NCBI RefSeq assembly: GCF_021129305.1
Contig: NZ_JAJOMB010000008.1
Coordinates: 62,001-126,000 of the forward strand
DNA from: Kineosporia babensis
Lineage (GTDB): Bacteria > Actinomycetota > Actinomycetes > Actinomycetales > Kineosporiaceae
DNA: 64,000 nucleotides
Direction of reading: 5' to 3'
The position numbers and the translations under genes are program-made. The notes under the pieces were generated by a model, which saw only the letters and a program-made list of their open reading frames with translations, had not been told where the DNA came from and searched no databases. This document shows, piece by piece, positions 17,635 to 26,974 of this stretch; the first letter of the stretch is position 1; every line of letters starts with the position of its first letter.

Positions 17635-19161
17635 ATGAAGGACGAAGTGGGCACCTCAGTCTCGAACGACGGCTCCGGGGCCGGCCAGGCGCAGTTGCGG
17701 CTGGCCACGCCGGCCGGGCGCTGGGTGCTGACCGCGGCGGTGCTGGGCAGCGCGGTGGTGAGTCTGGACGCCACGGTGGTGAACGTGGCCCTGCCCACGA
17801 TCGGCCAGGACCTGGACGCCGGGGTGGCCGGGCTGCAGTGGACGGTGAACGGTTACGCCCTCACCCTGGCCGCGCTGATCCTGCTCGGCGGCTCGCTGGG
17901 CGACCGGTTCGGCCGCCGGAGGATCTTCGTTCTCGGGGTGGCCTGGTTCGGGCTCGCCTCGCTGTTGTGCGGGCTGGCTCCCAACTTGGAGACGCTGGTG
18001 CTCGCCCGAGCGCTGCAGGGTGTGGGTGGCGCGCTGCTCACCCCGGGCAGCCTGGCGATGATCTCGGCGTCGTTCTGCCGGGAGGATCGGGCCCGGGCGA
18101 TCGGAGCGTGGTCCGGCCTGGGCGGGGTGGCCGCGGCGGTGGGCCCGCTGATCGGCGGGGCGTTGCTGGAGCAGTCCTGGCGCTGGATCTTCCTGATCAA
18201 CCTTCCACTAACAGTTTTCGTGATCTACCTGGCGGTGCGGCACGTCCCGGAGACGCTGGACGCCGACGCCCCGCGCCGGCCGGATCTGCTGGGCTCGGCC
18301 ACCGGTGCGATCGGGCTCGGCGGTCTGACTTACGCCCTGATCGCCGCCCCTTCCGGCAACCAGCCGGTGGTCTGGATCGCCGGCCTGGTCGGCGTCCTCG
18401 GTTTTGCGTTCTTCATCCTGACCGAACGCCGCAGCCCGCACCCCCTGGTCCCGCTCGACGTGTTCGCCAACCGGCAGTTCACCGCCGCCAATCTGGTCAC
18501 GTTCGCCCTGTACTCGGCCATCTCCGGGGTGTTCTTCCTGCTCGCGATCGTGTTGCAGGTGGTGGTCGGGCTGAGCCCGCTGCAGGCCGGCACCGCCATG
18601 CTGCCGGTGACCCTGCTGATGCTCACGCTTTCGTCCCGCACCGGCGCACTGGCCGCCCGGATCGGCCCCCGCCGTCCGATGACCTTCGGCCCGCTGATCA
18701 TGGCCGGCGGCCTGCTGCTGATGCTCCGGATCCAGCCTGAGGCCGGGTATTTCAGCAACGCCCTGCCCGGCATTCTGGTCTTCGGCACCGGCCTGACCCT
18801 GACCGTGGCTCCGCTCACCGCGGCAGTGCTGGCGGCCGCCGAGGACCGCCATGCCGGAGTGGCTTCCGGAGTGAACAACGCCGTGGCCCGCACCGCCGGC
18901 CTGCTCTCGGTGGCGGTACTGCCGCTGCTGATGGGGCTTTCCGGTGACGACTTCGCCCGGCCCGGTGCTCTGGCCGACGGCTTCCACATCGCCGTGCTCT
19001 GCTGTGCCGTCCTGATGGCGCTGAGCGCCCTGATCGCCTGGTTCGGCGTGAAAGATTCGTCTGCCGAACCGGTTCCGGTGCACACGGAACCGGTTTACCA
19101 CTGCGCCGTGGACCAGCCCCCTACTGCTCCAGAGGGGATCCGGTCTCCAGCAGGCTCTTGA
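17635..19161 (+). CDS. MFS drug exporter, DHA2 (14-helix) family
   Basis: 508 residues, about 14 membrane helices. Motif A is at GGSLGDRFGRRRIFV and motif C-like GVGGALLTPGSLAMIS is in helix 5, both characteristic of the EmrB/QacA group of proton-driven multidrug exporters. VSLDATVVNVALPTIG in helix 1 is the DHA2 signature. The C-terminal 14 codons overlap the convergent ArsR-type gene by 41 bp. It lies next to a regulator that could control it, though the convergent layout makes this uncertain. Confidence 0.93.
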   Translation: MKDEVGTSVSNDGSGAGQAQLRLATPAGRWVLTAAVLGSAVVSLDATVVNVALPTIGQDLDAGVAGLQWTVNGYALTLAALILLGGSLGDRFGRRRIFVLGVAWFGLASLLCGLAPNLETLVLARALQGVGGALLTPGSLAMISASFCREDRARAIGAWSGLGGVAAAVGPLIGGALLEQSWRWIFLINLPLTVFVIYLAVRHVPETLDADAPRRPDLLGSATGAIGLGGLTYALIAAPSGNQPVVWIAGLVGVLGFAFFILTERRSPHPLVPLDVFANRQFTAANLVTFALYSAISGVFFLLAIVLQVVVGLSPLQAGTAMLPVTLLMLTLSSRTGALAARIGPRRPMTFGPLIMAGGLLLMLRIQPEAGYFSNALPGILVFGTGLTLTVAPLTAAVLAAAEDRHAGVASGVNNAVARTAGLLSVAVLPLLMGLSGDDFARPGALADGFHIAVLCCAVLMALSALIAWFGVKDSSAEPVPVHTEPVYHCAVDQPPTAPEGIRSPAGS

Positions 19162-19912
19162 GACTGGCCAGGGTCTGCGGCCAGCCCTGCTCGACCATCT
19201 CGACGATGCTGCTGCCCGGCTTGCCGGTGTGCAGCAGACTCAGCTTGGTGAAGCCGCCCTCCTGGGGTTCCAGGGTGAAAGTGGCAGTGGTGCGAGGCTC
19301 CTCGCCGAGCTTGGCCCGGGTCTCGTCGTCGATCCCGACCTTGGCCGCGAACTCCGGGGTGATCGCGTGCCAGGTGAACGAGAGCCGCTCGAACGGCGTG
19401 GACTCGATCACCACCTGCTCCGGATCGGCCATCTCGATGCCCTGGAACTCCCAGACGATCGGACTGCCCGGCTGCCAGTCGGTGCGGAACTCCACTCCCC
19501 AGTACTGCTTGGTGAACTCCGGCTCGGTGATCGCCCGCCAGACCTTCTCGGGCGTCGAGCGGATGTACGTGACATAGACGAAATCGCTACTCTCGGGCAT
19601 GTTCTCGTCCTCCAAGGCTCGCTTCAGACCGGCCAGCGCACGGGCCCGGCCGCGGTCGTACTTGGACATCCAGCGATCGGCGATGGCATTGATCGGCTCG
19701 GCGTTCAGGTAGTGCAGCAGCTCCCGCCCCCGGCGCATCGTGGTGACCACCCCGGCCGCCACCAGCACCGCCAGATGCTTGCTGACCGACTGCCGGGTCA
19801 TCCCCAGCCCGGCGCTCAACTGCTTCAGGTTCTGCCCGTTCTGCCCCGCCAGCCGGTCCAGCAGTGCTCGCCGCACCGGATCGGCCAGAGCCCTGAACAC
19901 CTCGTCGTCCAT
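19121..19912 (-). CDS. ArsR-type HTH fused to an SRPBCC (AHSA1) domain
   Basis: 263 residues from the ATG at 19910-19912, chosen because the winged helix begins immediately (MDDEVFRALADPVRRALLDRLAGQ). HTH at about residues 1-90 (LGMTRQSVSKHLAVLVAAGVV), then from about 110 an SRPBCC/START-like lipid-pocket domain (VYVTYIRSTPEKVWRAITEPEFT, then TATFTLEPQEGGFTKLSLLH). The fusion would be a one-component sensor in which a hydrophobic ligand in the SRPBCC cavity alters DNA binding. No metal-site cysteine pair is seen. Separate ArsR and AHSA1 genes are often adjacent in actinobacteria; here they are one polypeptide. Confidence 0.88.
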   Translation of the reverse strand: MDDEVFRALADPVRRALLDRLAGQNGQNLKQLSAGLGMTRQSVSKHLAVLVAAGVVTTMRRGRELLHYLNAEPINAIADRWMSKYDRGRARALAGLKRALEDENMPESSDFVYVTYIRSTPEKVWRAITEPEFTKQYWGVEFRTDWQPGSPIVWEFQGIEMADPEQVVIESTPFERLSFTWHAITPEFAAKVGIDDETRAKLGEEPRTTATFTLEPQEGGFTKLSLLHTGKPGSSIVEMVEQGWPQTLASLKSLLETGSPLEQ

Positions 19913-20023
19913 CGCCTCCAGCCTAGGGGCCGCCGGCGCAAATAGGCAACTCATCGGCTGCCTATGCTGGGTGAAGTGCATCGTTTACGGTGGTCAGGTT
20001 CGCCTGACCGGATTGAGGTACCC

Positions 20024-20431
20024 GTGAACTACCTGAGCTCGTTCATCAGCGTCGCCGAGGACAGCAAGGCCACCGAGGCCAGCGTGCCGCCGGCCCGAGG
20101 CACCGGTCGCACCGTCGCCCAGATCCAGTACGAGCTGTTGCGCGACGAGCCCTACGCCCACACCCAGGAGGACGTGCTGTTCGCCTCCTGGTTCGAGCGC
20201 CAGGGTATGGAGAACGTCTCCGGCGCCGAGATGGCCCAGCTGCGCGCCGAGTTCTTCGCCAAAGACCAGCCCTGCCTGCGCACTTCGCCGCTGGCCCGGA
20301 CTTACGGCTGGGGCCTGGTGTTCGACGAGAAGGGCGGCGTGGCGTTGTGCGCCATGGAATCGCCGGAGTACCAGGAACTCCTGCACTCGGACCTCAAGCA
20401 GATCAAGGCCATGCGCAGCAAGCGAGCCTGA
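20024..20431 (+). CDS. DUF6157 family protein
   Basis: 135 residues from a GTG at 20024. The frame is open upstream, but the conserved part begins exactly there (NYLSSFISVAEDS). The segment VAQIQYELLRDEPYAHTQEDVLFASWFERQG and the C-terminal WGLVFDEKGGVALCAMESPEY are conserved in this small soluble family, whose function is unknown. It diverges from the ArsR-SRPBCC gene with a 111-bp spacer. Confidence 0.8.
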   Translation: MNYLSSFISVAEDSKATEASVPPARGTGRTVAQIQYELLRDEPYAHTQEDVLFASWFERQGMENVSGAEMAQLRAEFFAKDQPCLRTSPLARTYGWGLVFDEKGGVALCAMESPEYQELLHSDLKQIKAMRSKRA

Positions 20432-20521
20432 CCCCGAGCAGTTCATGCTTCCGGCCGGGGCGCCATTCCGCCTTCACCTTCCCGCCGCACCGCCAAGTCC
20501 CACAGCCCCTGCCAGCCCCAC

Positions 20522-20658
20522 CTCGCGGCCGGAAGTCGCAGCTCGCCGCCGCCAGCCCCAGCTCGCGGCCGGAAGTCGCAAAAACCAGCTGAATGAAAGC
20601 TTTCAAGTGCGACTAGCGGCCGCCAGGTGCGATTAAGCGCCGCCAACTGCGACCAAGC
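20522..20658. repeat. Short mixed direct/inverted repeat array in a 352-bp convergent gap
   Basis: The gap 20432-20783 between two convergent genes has no gene. It holds an exact 19-nt repeat at 20522-20540 and 20562-20580 (40-bp period, ending GGAAGTCGCA). Three further units in inverted sense with a 20-bp period start TGCGACT at 20608, TGCGATT at 20628 and TGCGACC at 20648. TGCGACT-N2-CGGCCG is shared, in opposite orientations, by both sets. A GAAAGCTTTC palindrome sits between them at 20595-20604. Confidence 0.65.
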
Positions 20659-20783
20659 ACGCAGCCCGGCAACCCGGCAGCAAGTTCCGTACCCAAACCT
20701 TGCGCAGCCTGTTATCACCCGCAAGGGAGATTGGGAGGACAAAGACCGCTATGACGTCGTTTTGTCTTCCCGATCAGGCCGGG

Positions 20784-22157
20784 CTAGTCGTCGACAGGGT
20801 CCGTGCTGTCCGGGGTGCTGATCCCCTTGCCCTTGACCGGTGCCTCTTCGCCGCAGGTCTCGGTGGGCTCCGGATCGGTCGGCGTCGCGGTGGGCGTCGG
20901 CGTGACTTCCGTGGGAGTGGGGGTCGGCTCGTCCGTTGGTGTTGGTGTGACGTCCGGGTCCGGAGTGCAGGAGTCCGTGGGGGTGGGGCTAGTGGGCTTA
21001 GGCGTGGTGGTGGGCGGCGCCGTGGTGGTCGGTGGCGCCGTGGGCCCGCTGGTGGGTGGCCGGGTGGCGGTCGGGCGCGGCGTGGTCGGGTGTGGCGTGG
21101 TGGGGCGCGGGCTGGTCGGGGTAGGCGTTTTGCTCGCCGTGGGCTTGGGCTTGCTCGAGGTGGGCTTCGGCTTGCCGGTCTTGCTCGGCTCCGGCGCCTT
21201 CTTCGGGGGCTTGGGCAGAGCCGGAGGCGGACCGGGAGCCGTGCCGGGCGGTTCGGTGTTCGTGGCCGAGGGGGTAGGCGTGTCCGGCTTGGGGTTGGGC
21301 ACGTTCTGCGGCTGACCGGTGGCATAGGCCGTGGCCAGGGAGAGCACCAGCGAGACGTAGCTGTTGCTGCGGTTGTAGCGGTACACCGCTGCGGCCTGCC
21401 CGGACTTGGTGCTCAGATCCGCATTTCCGGCGCACAGGTAGCGGCCGGCCGCCAGCGCCGCGTTGTTGATGTTCTGCGGGTCGCCCTTGCCGTACGAGGC
21501 CCAGGTGCCCGGCAGGAACTGCATCGGGCCGACCGCGCGGTCGTAGGCGCGGTCACCGTCGTAGCGGCCGCCGTCGGAGTCGCGAATGGTGGCCGTGCCG
21601 GCCATCGACCCGTCCAGCCGGACTCCCAGGATCGGCGGGCTGACCTGGCCGGTAGCGGTGATCCCGGCACCGCCGTGCCGGCCGTGATTACTCTCCACCC
21701 GGCCGATCGCGGCGATCAGGCTCCAGTGCACACCGCACGAGGGGTCGGTACGGGCCAATTCGGCGGCCGCAGCCTCGTACGCCCGCTGCGCCCCCACCGG
21801 GATGCCGGACGACGTCAACCCGTCGGTGCGAGAGATCCCGTACGCACCGCCCGACGACGAATCGCCTGAACCGCTTGACTTTTCCGCGCTGGGATAGGCG
21901 GATGAAAAGGTGGACGAGCTGGGCTGGGTACTGCCGTACAGGTCACCGGAGTACCCCTCGAGCGGGGTGGAACCGACGGGTGGGGTGCCGGTGGGCGCCA
22001 CCGTTTCCCCGCCGGCCGCCGTCTTCGGTTGTGCCGCAGTGGATCCGGACACCATGAAGACGACCGTGACGGTGAGCAGGAAGGCCAGGACGGCGGCGGC
22101 ACGGCGAAGCGCCGTGGCACCACCCCGGACCAATCTGGACGAACCGGGCCATCGCAC
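20784..22157 (-). CDS. Secreted lytic transglycosylase (SLT/MltB-like) with long Pro/Thr-rich tail
   Basis: 457 residues from a GTG at 22155-22157. An N-terminal export helix lies at 20-40. A Ser/Gly-rich linker is followed by the catalytic domain at about 120-280, with WSLIAAIGRVESNHGRHGG (catalytic Glu155) and AVGPMQFLPGTWASYG, the hallmark of peptidoglycan lytic transglycosylases. From about 290 to the end it is a low-complexity Pro/Thr/Lys tail, probably crossing or sticking to the wall. It would cleave glycan strands during growth or division. The tail is unusually long for the family and its coding strand is highly repetitive, which makes alternative frames look open. Confidence 0.9.
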   Translation of the reverse strand: MRWPGSSRLVRGGATALRRAAAVLAFLLTVTVVFMVSGSTAAQPKTAAGGETVAPTGTPPVGSTPLEGYSGDLYGSTQPSSSTFSSAYPSAEKSSGSGDSSSGGAYGISRTDGLTSSGIPVGAQRAYEAAAAELARTDPSCGVHWSLIAAIGRVESNHGRHGGAGITATGQVSPPILGVRLDGSMAGTATIRDSDGGRYDGDRAYDRAVGPMQFLPGTWASYGKGDPQNINNAALAAGRYLCAGNADLSTKSGQAAAVYRYNRSNSYVSLVLSLATAYATGQPQNVPNPKPDTPTPSATNTEPPGTAPGPPPALPKPPKKAPEPSKTGKPKPTSSKPKPTASKTPTPTSPRPTTPHPTTPRPTATRPPTSGPTAPPTTTAPPTTTPKPTSPTPTDSCTPDPDVTPTPTDEPTPTPTEVTPTPTATPTDPEPTETCGEEAPVKGKGISTPDSTDPVDD

Positions 22158-22248
22158 CCCATGACCTTAAGCAGAAATAGCCGAAAAGGCAGCCCGGTTC
22201 CATCAAGGGATCGAGATTCACAGCTACCGCGAACCAGGAGAACCAGCC

Positions 22249-22530
22249 ATGCGCGCCATCTGGAACGGCACCGTGATCGCCGAGTCCGACGACATCGTGG
22301 AGGTGGAGGGCAACGCCTACTTCCCGGCCGAGTCGGTGCGCCGGGAACTGCTCACTCCCAGCGACACCCAGACGTTCTGCCCGTGGAAGGGCACCGCCTC
22401 GTACTACTCGCTCACCGTGGACGGCACCGAGAACCCGGACGCGACCTGGTATTACCCAGCGCCGAAAGAGGCGGCAGCACAGATCAAAGACCGGTTCGCG
22501 TTCTGGCGCGGGGTGACGGTCGAGGAGTAG
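22249..22530 (+). CDS. DUF427 domain protein
   Basis: 93 residues. MRAIWNGTVIAESDD, YFPAESV and TFCPWKGTASYYSL, followed by AWYYP-like WYYPAPKEAAAQIKDRFAFW, are the conserved blocks of DUF427, a small single-domain beta-rich family of unknown function widespread in actinobacteria. An AGGAGAACCAGCC ribosome site precedes the ATG. It ends 1 nt from the convergent response-regulator gene. Confidence 0.88.
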   Translation: MRAIWNGTVIAESDDIVEVEGNAYFPAESVRRELLTPSDTQTFCPWKGTASYYSLTVDGTENPDATWYYPAPKEAAAQIKDRFAFWRGVTVEE

Positions 22531-22531
22531 G

Positions 22532-23221
22532 TCAGGCCCGGGCCTCGGGGGTGGCGCTGACCAGACCGCTCTGGTAGGCAGCCACCACCAGCTGGGCCCG
22601 GTCCCGCGCCCCGACCTTCGTCATCGCCCGGTTGACATGGGTTTTCGCGGTCAGCGGGCTGACGAACAACCGTTCGGCGATCTCGTCGTTGGACAGGCCG
22701 AGCGCGACCAGGGCGGCCACCTCCCGCTCGCGCTCGGTCAGCGCCGCGAACACCTCCGGCACCTGTACCCCGGGGCTGCTCGGCTGAGCCAGGAACTCGG
22801 TGATCAGGCCGCGGGTGGCGCGGGGCGACAGCAGCGCGTCGCCGCTGGCCACGGTGCGGATGGCGGTCAGCAGCTCGTCCGCCTCCACGCCCTTGCCGAC
22901 AAACCCGCTGGCGCCCGCCCGCAGCGCCGCCAGCACGTACTCGTCGATCTCGAAGGTGGTCACCACCAGCACCTTGACCCCCGCCAGGTCGTCGTCGGCG
23001 CAGATCAGCCGGGTGGCTTCGAGGCCGTCCAGTTCGGGCATCCGGATGTCCATCACCACCACGTCGGCCCGAGCCGTGCGGACCAGGTCCACGGCCTGCC
23101 GGCCGTTGCTCGCCTCGCCCACCACCTCCAGGTCGGAGGCGGAGTCGATCAGCACCCGGAACCCGGCCCGGATCAGGGCCTGGTCGTCGGCCAGCAGGAC
23201 ACGCGTTCTCTGGTTCGTCAT
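22532..23221 (-). CDS. NarL/LuxR-family response regulator
   Basis: 229 residues from the ATG at 23219-23221. Receiver domain 6-120 with phospho-acceptor Asp58 (VVVMDIRMPELDG), then a LuxR-type HTH at about 155-215 (LTEREREVAALVALGLSNDEI). Its start codon overlaps the kinase stop codon (TGATG), so the two are translationally coupled and are partners. Targets probably include the MMPL gene upstream in the same operon. Confidence 0.95.
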   Translation of the reverse strand: MTNQRTRVLLADDQALIRAGFRVLIDSASDLEVVGEASNGRQAVDLVRTARADVVVMDIRMPELDGLEATRLICADDDLAGVKVLVVTTFEIDEYVLAALRAGASGFVGKGVEADELLTAIRTVASGDALLSPRATRGLITEFLAQPSSPGVQVPEVFAALTEREREVAALVALGLSNDEIAERLFVSPLTAKTHVNRAMTKVGARDRAQLVVAAYQSGLVSATPEARA

Positions 23222-24588
23222 CACACACTTTCCTGAGTGATGCCCGGGGTGGGCATCTCCTTGCCGGGCCGGGCGGCGAGCCGCCGGCTGATCGCCCCGA
23301 CCGCGCCGGCCTCCAGGGCCAGCGGGATCGCCAGAGCCTTGCCGATGTCCGCCACCCCGCACGAGGGTTCGGCCGGAGCGGGCGGTGGGGCCGTGGGCGG
23401 CTCGGCCCGGACCGGCAACTGGGCCTGGACCCGCCAGGTACCGTCCGCCGCCGGCGCCGCGCGCAGGCTGCCGCCGACCGCCAGCGCCCGCTCGCGCATC
23501 CCGATCAGGCCGTAGCCCCCGAGCAGAGCATCGTCCTGAGTACCCGGCCGGGCCGTCGCCCCCTGCTCGTTGACGATGTCGATGTGCAACGCATCCGCAG
23601 CGAACCGGACGTCGAGGGTGGCCGTACCGGAGCCGTGCTTGTGCGCGTTCGTGAGCCCTTCCTGGACCAGGCGGTAGGCCACCAGGTCCAGTGCCGGCGG
23701 CAGTTCCCGGCGCTCGCCCCGCACCGCCCAGACCACCCGCAGCCCGGAGGCCTCGAACGAGCGGATCAGCTCGGGCAGGTCGGCCACCCCGGCCGCGGGC
23801 TCCACCGGCGTCTTGCTCTCGCCCGGCTGCCGCAGCACGCTGAGCAGGCCGGTCAGCTCGTCCAGCACGGTGCGGCTGGACCGGCGCACGTGCCCCAGCG
23901 CCTCCTTGGCCTCGGCCGGTTTCTCGGTGACCAGATGCTCAGCCACCGACGTCTGCACATGGATCACCGCGATGTGATGGGCGACCACGTCGTGCAGTTC
24001 CTGGGCGATCCGCAGCCGCTCCTCCGCCACCCGGCGCCGGGCCTCTTCGTCGCGGGTGTGCTCGGCCCGCCGGGCCCGCTCCTCGACCGCGGCCACGTAA
24101 GCCTTCTTGCTCTCGACCGCCTCACCGACCGCCGCGAAGAAGCCGACCCACAGCAGCGTGCCGATGTGGGCGCCGATCTGCAGCCCACCGTGCGCCGCAG
24201 CCTGCGCGGCGATCACCACCGCGCTGGCCGCACTGGCGCACAGCAGGGTCTTACGCCGATCGCCCTGACCGGCCACCGTCACCATCGCGGCCCCGGCGGC
24301 GATCACCATCGGCGTGGCGATGTCCCCACCCAGGTGCCAGATCATGAAGGCGGTACCCAGCGCGGTCACCGCCAGCACGGTGCAGGGCCACAGCGTGCGC
24401 AACGTGAGCACGGCGAACAACCCGGCCTGGGCGGCCAGCACGATCGGGGTGCTGGCGGCCGGATGATCCTGCCCCACCTTGACGGTGATCAGCGTGGCCA
24501 CGACCAGCAGGAACAGGGCCAGAAGGCCGTCCCTCACCCGGGGGTGGTGGACGGCCTTCAGCCGGATTCGCTGGGACATCCGCATCAC
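23221..24588 (-). CDS. Sensor histidine kinase, DesK/NarX (HisKA_3) family
   Basis: 455 residues. Four to six N-terminal membrane helices (about 20-155) without a large external domain, a coiled linker, then the HisKA_3 dimerisation helix with phospho-acceptor His199 (RIAQELHDVVAHHIAVIH). The HATPase domain follows (LTNAHKHGSGTATLDV, GGYGLIGMRERA). The small external surface suggests sensing within the membrane. A GTG at 24588 and ATGs at 24585 and 24579 are all possible starts. It lies 18 nt after the MMPL gene. Confidence 0.93.
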   Translation of the reverse strand: MMRMSQRIRLKAVHHPRVRDGLLALFLLVVATLITVKVGQDHPAASTPIVLAAQAGLFAVLTLRTLWPCTVLAVTALGTAFMIWHLGGDIATPMVIAAGAAMVTVAGQGDRRKTLLCASAASAVVIAAQAAAHGGLQIGAHIGTLLWVGFFAAVGEAVESKKAYVAAVEERARRAEHTRDEEARRRVAEERLRIAQELHDVVAHHIAVIHVQTSVAEHLVTEKPAEAKEALGHVRRSSRTVLDELTGLLSVLRQPGESKTPVEPAAGVADLPELIRSFEASGLRVVWAVRGERRELPPALDLVAYRLVQEGLTNAHKHGSGTATLDVRFAADALHIDIVNEQGATARPGTQDDALLGGYGLIGMRERALAVGGSLRAAPAADGTWRVQAQLPVRAEPPTAPPPAPAEPSCGVADIGKALAIPLALEAGAVGAISRRLAARPGKEMPTPGITQESV

Positions 24589-24606
24589 AGCACTCTAAGC
24601 CGGTGT

Positions 24607-26805
24607 CTAGGGCCGGGAAACCAGCTCGGGCGAGGACTCCTCGGCGACAGGCAGCGGCTCGTCGGCCGGATCGACCGACAGGTGCGGCAGGATCCGGTCC
24701 AGCCAGCCCGGCAGCCACCAGTTGGCGTTGCCGAAGGCGTGCATCAGGGCCGGGACCAGGATGGTCCGGATCAGGAAGGCGTCGATCGCCACGGCCGCGG
24801 CCAGGCCCACCCCGAACTCGGCGATCACCCGCTGGCCCTCAAGGATGAAGGCGGAGAACACCACGATCATGATCAGCGCGGCCGCGGTGATCACCCGGCC
24901 GGTCTCGGCCTGGCCGACGAAAACCGCCCGGGCGTTGTCACGGGTGTGGTGCCACTCCTCGTGCATCCGGCTGACCAGGAACACCTGGTAGTCCATCGAG
25001 AGCCCGAACAGCACCGCCAGCATGATCACCGGCAGGAAGGCCTCGACCGGGCCACCCGGCCCGGCGCCGATCAGCTCCGAGCCCCAGCCCCACTGGAACA
25101 CCGCCACCAGCACGCCGAACGAGGCGGCGGCCGCGATCAGGTTCATCACCGCGGCGGTCAGCGGCACCACCACGCTGCGGAAGGCGATCAGCAGCAGCAG
25201 GAAGCCCAGGCCGATGATCACCCCGATGAACAACGGCAGCTGGCTGGTGAGCTCGTCGGCGAAGTCGTCGAAGATCGCGGTCGCGCCACCAACGTAGACG
25301 TCCATCGTGGTGCCGCTCTCGGCCGGCGGGATCACGTCCTGGCGCAGCCGCTGGATCAGCTGGCTGGTCTCCTCGTCCTGCGGCGAGCTGGTCGGGATCA
25401 CCTGGACGATGCCCAGCGGCGCGCCCGGTTCGACCGGGGCCGCCTGCACTGCGGCCACGCCCGGGGTGCTCTCCAGCGAACTGGCCAGCGCGGTCAGGGC
25501 CTGGGCGTCGGAGTCCGCGCCGAGCTCGGCCACCAGCAGCAGCGGGCCGTTCGAGCCGGGGCCGAAGCCCTCGGCGAGCAGGTCGTACGCCTGCCGGGTG
25601 GTGCTGGACTCCGGGTCGTTGCCGGAGTCGGACAGGCCGAGCCGGACCGAGAGGGCAGGCAGCGACAGCACCAGGATCAGCGCGGTGGCGACCACCCCGA
25701 AAACCGCCTTGCGACTGGCGATCCGGTTCGCCCAGCGGCCCCAGAAGCCCTCCTGCGCATGGCTGGCCGAAGGCCCGTCCTCGGCCATCCGCTGCCGCTC
25801 GCGACGGCTGAGCAGACGCATCCCGAAGAAGCCCAGCGCGGCCGGCAGCAACGTCATCGCGGCCAGCACCGTGGCCAGAACCGTTACCGCAGCGCCGATT
25901 CCCATCCCGGCCAGGAAGTCCACGCCCAGCACGAGCAGACCCAGCAGCGCGATCACCACCGTGCCGCCGGCGAACAGCACCGCCCGGCCCGAGGTGTTCA
26001 GCGCCCGGATCGCCGCTTCCTCCGGGTCAATTCCGGACTTCAGGTTGTTCCGGTAGCGGGTCACGATGAAGAGCGCGTAGTCGATCCCCACACCCAGGCC
26101 GATCAGCGCGGCCAGGGTCGGGGCGATCGTCGAGAGCGTCATCCCGAAGGAGAGCTGGCCGATCGTCAGAATGCCCACGCCGACGCCGAAAAGCGCCACC
26201 AGGATCGGCATCAGGCTGGCGAAGAACGAGCCGAAGGCGATGAACAGGATCACCGCGGCCGCGGCCACCCCGATCAGCTCGGCCGTGCCGCCGATCTCCT
26301 GCGAGGCAGCCTGGATCACCTGGCCGCCCAGTTCGACCTGCAGCCCGTCGCCGTCGATCGCCTGAGCGGTGTCGATCACCTCCTCGACGTCCTCGACCGG
26401 GATGTTCGCGGCCTGGGTGTCGAACTGGATGTTGGCGAAGGCGATCGTGCCGTCCGGGCCGACCTGCCCGGCCCCGGCCTCGTCGTACGGGCTGGTCACC
26501 GCGGCCACGTGCGGCAGTTCGGCGATCTCGGCCAGCATCGGGCTCACCCGCTGCTGCACGGCGGCGTCGGACACCAGGCCGTTCTCGGTGTGGAACACGA
26601 TCTGCCCGGTGTCCCCGGCCTGGGCCGGGCTGGCCTCCTCGAGCAGTTCGAGCGCCGTGAAGGACTCGCTGCCCGGCAGGCTGAAGTCGTCCTGGTACGA
26701 GGTACCGCGCACGGCGGTGGTGGTGCCGAGGGCGACGAGCAACGCCACCCAGAGCCCGAGAACTACGTACCGGTGCTGATAGCACCAGCGAGCGAGTGCG
26801 GACAT
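24607..26805 (-). CDS. MMPL/RND-family membrane exporter (second copy type)
   Basis: 732 residues from the ATG at 26803-26805 (MSALARWCYQHRYVVLGLWV), preferred over the longer frame because MMPL proteins begin just before the first helix. The signatures LIGLGVGIDYALFIVTRYRNN and GLSMDYQVFLVSRMHEEW mark the two halves. It resembles the exporter at 961-3141 in layout but is clearly divergent. Here it heads an operon with a two-component system rather than facing a TetR gene, which suggests induction by membrane or envelope stress. Confidence 0.92.
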   Translation of the reverse strand: MSALARWCYQHRYVVLGLWVALLVALGTTTAVRGTSYQDDFSLPGSESFTALELLEEASPAQAGDTGQIVFHTENGLVSDAAVQQRVSPMLAEIAELPHVAAVTSPYDEAGAGQVGPDGTIAFANIQFDTQAANIPVEDVEEVIDTAQAIDGDGLQVELGGQVIQAASQEIGGTAELIGVAAAAVILFIAFGSFFASLMPILVALFGVGVGILTIGQLSFGMTLSTIAPTLAALIGLGVGIDYALFIVTRYRNNLKSGIDPEEAAIRALNTSGRAVLFAGGTVVIALLGLLVLGVDFLAGMGIGAAVTVLATVLAAMTLLPAALGFFGMRLLSRRERQRMAEDGPSASHAQEGFWGRWANRIASRKAVFGVVATALILVLSLPALSVRLGLSDSGNDPESSTTRQAYDLLAEGFGPGSNGPLLLVAELGADSDAQALTALASSLESTPGVAAVQAAPVEPGAPLGIVQVIPTSSPQDEETSQLIQRLRQDVIPPAESGTTMDVYVGGATAIFDDFADELTSQLPLFIGVIIGLGFLLLLIAFRSVVVPLTAAVMNLIAAAASFGVLVAVFQWGWGSELIGAGPGGPVEAFLPVIMLAVLFGLSMDYQVFLVSRMHEEWHHTRDNARAVFVGQAETGRVITAAALIMIVVFSAFILEGQRVIAEFGVGLAAAVAIDAFLIRTILVPALMHAFGNANWWLPGWLDRILPHLSVDPADEPLPVAEESSPELVSRP

Positions 26806-26974
26806 GACGAAATCGCCCCTCCAGATGGATTGCCTGAGACCCGGCTCCCGATCGGCAGTGATCAGCGGCACCGGTCTTTAGCAAGGATCGTGATCACGAC
26901 CGCCCGGCACATCGTCCAGGCATCGACATCTGGGACTACTGCATGCGCGGTACGACCCCGAGCCGCGCAGTAGG

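Noticed and set aside
23584-26973. 1129-codon plus-strand frame over the kinase and second MMPL gene
   Set aside because: Antisense shadow of real minus-strand genes with clear motifs; composition is HRDGQ-rich.
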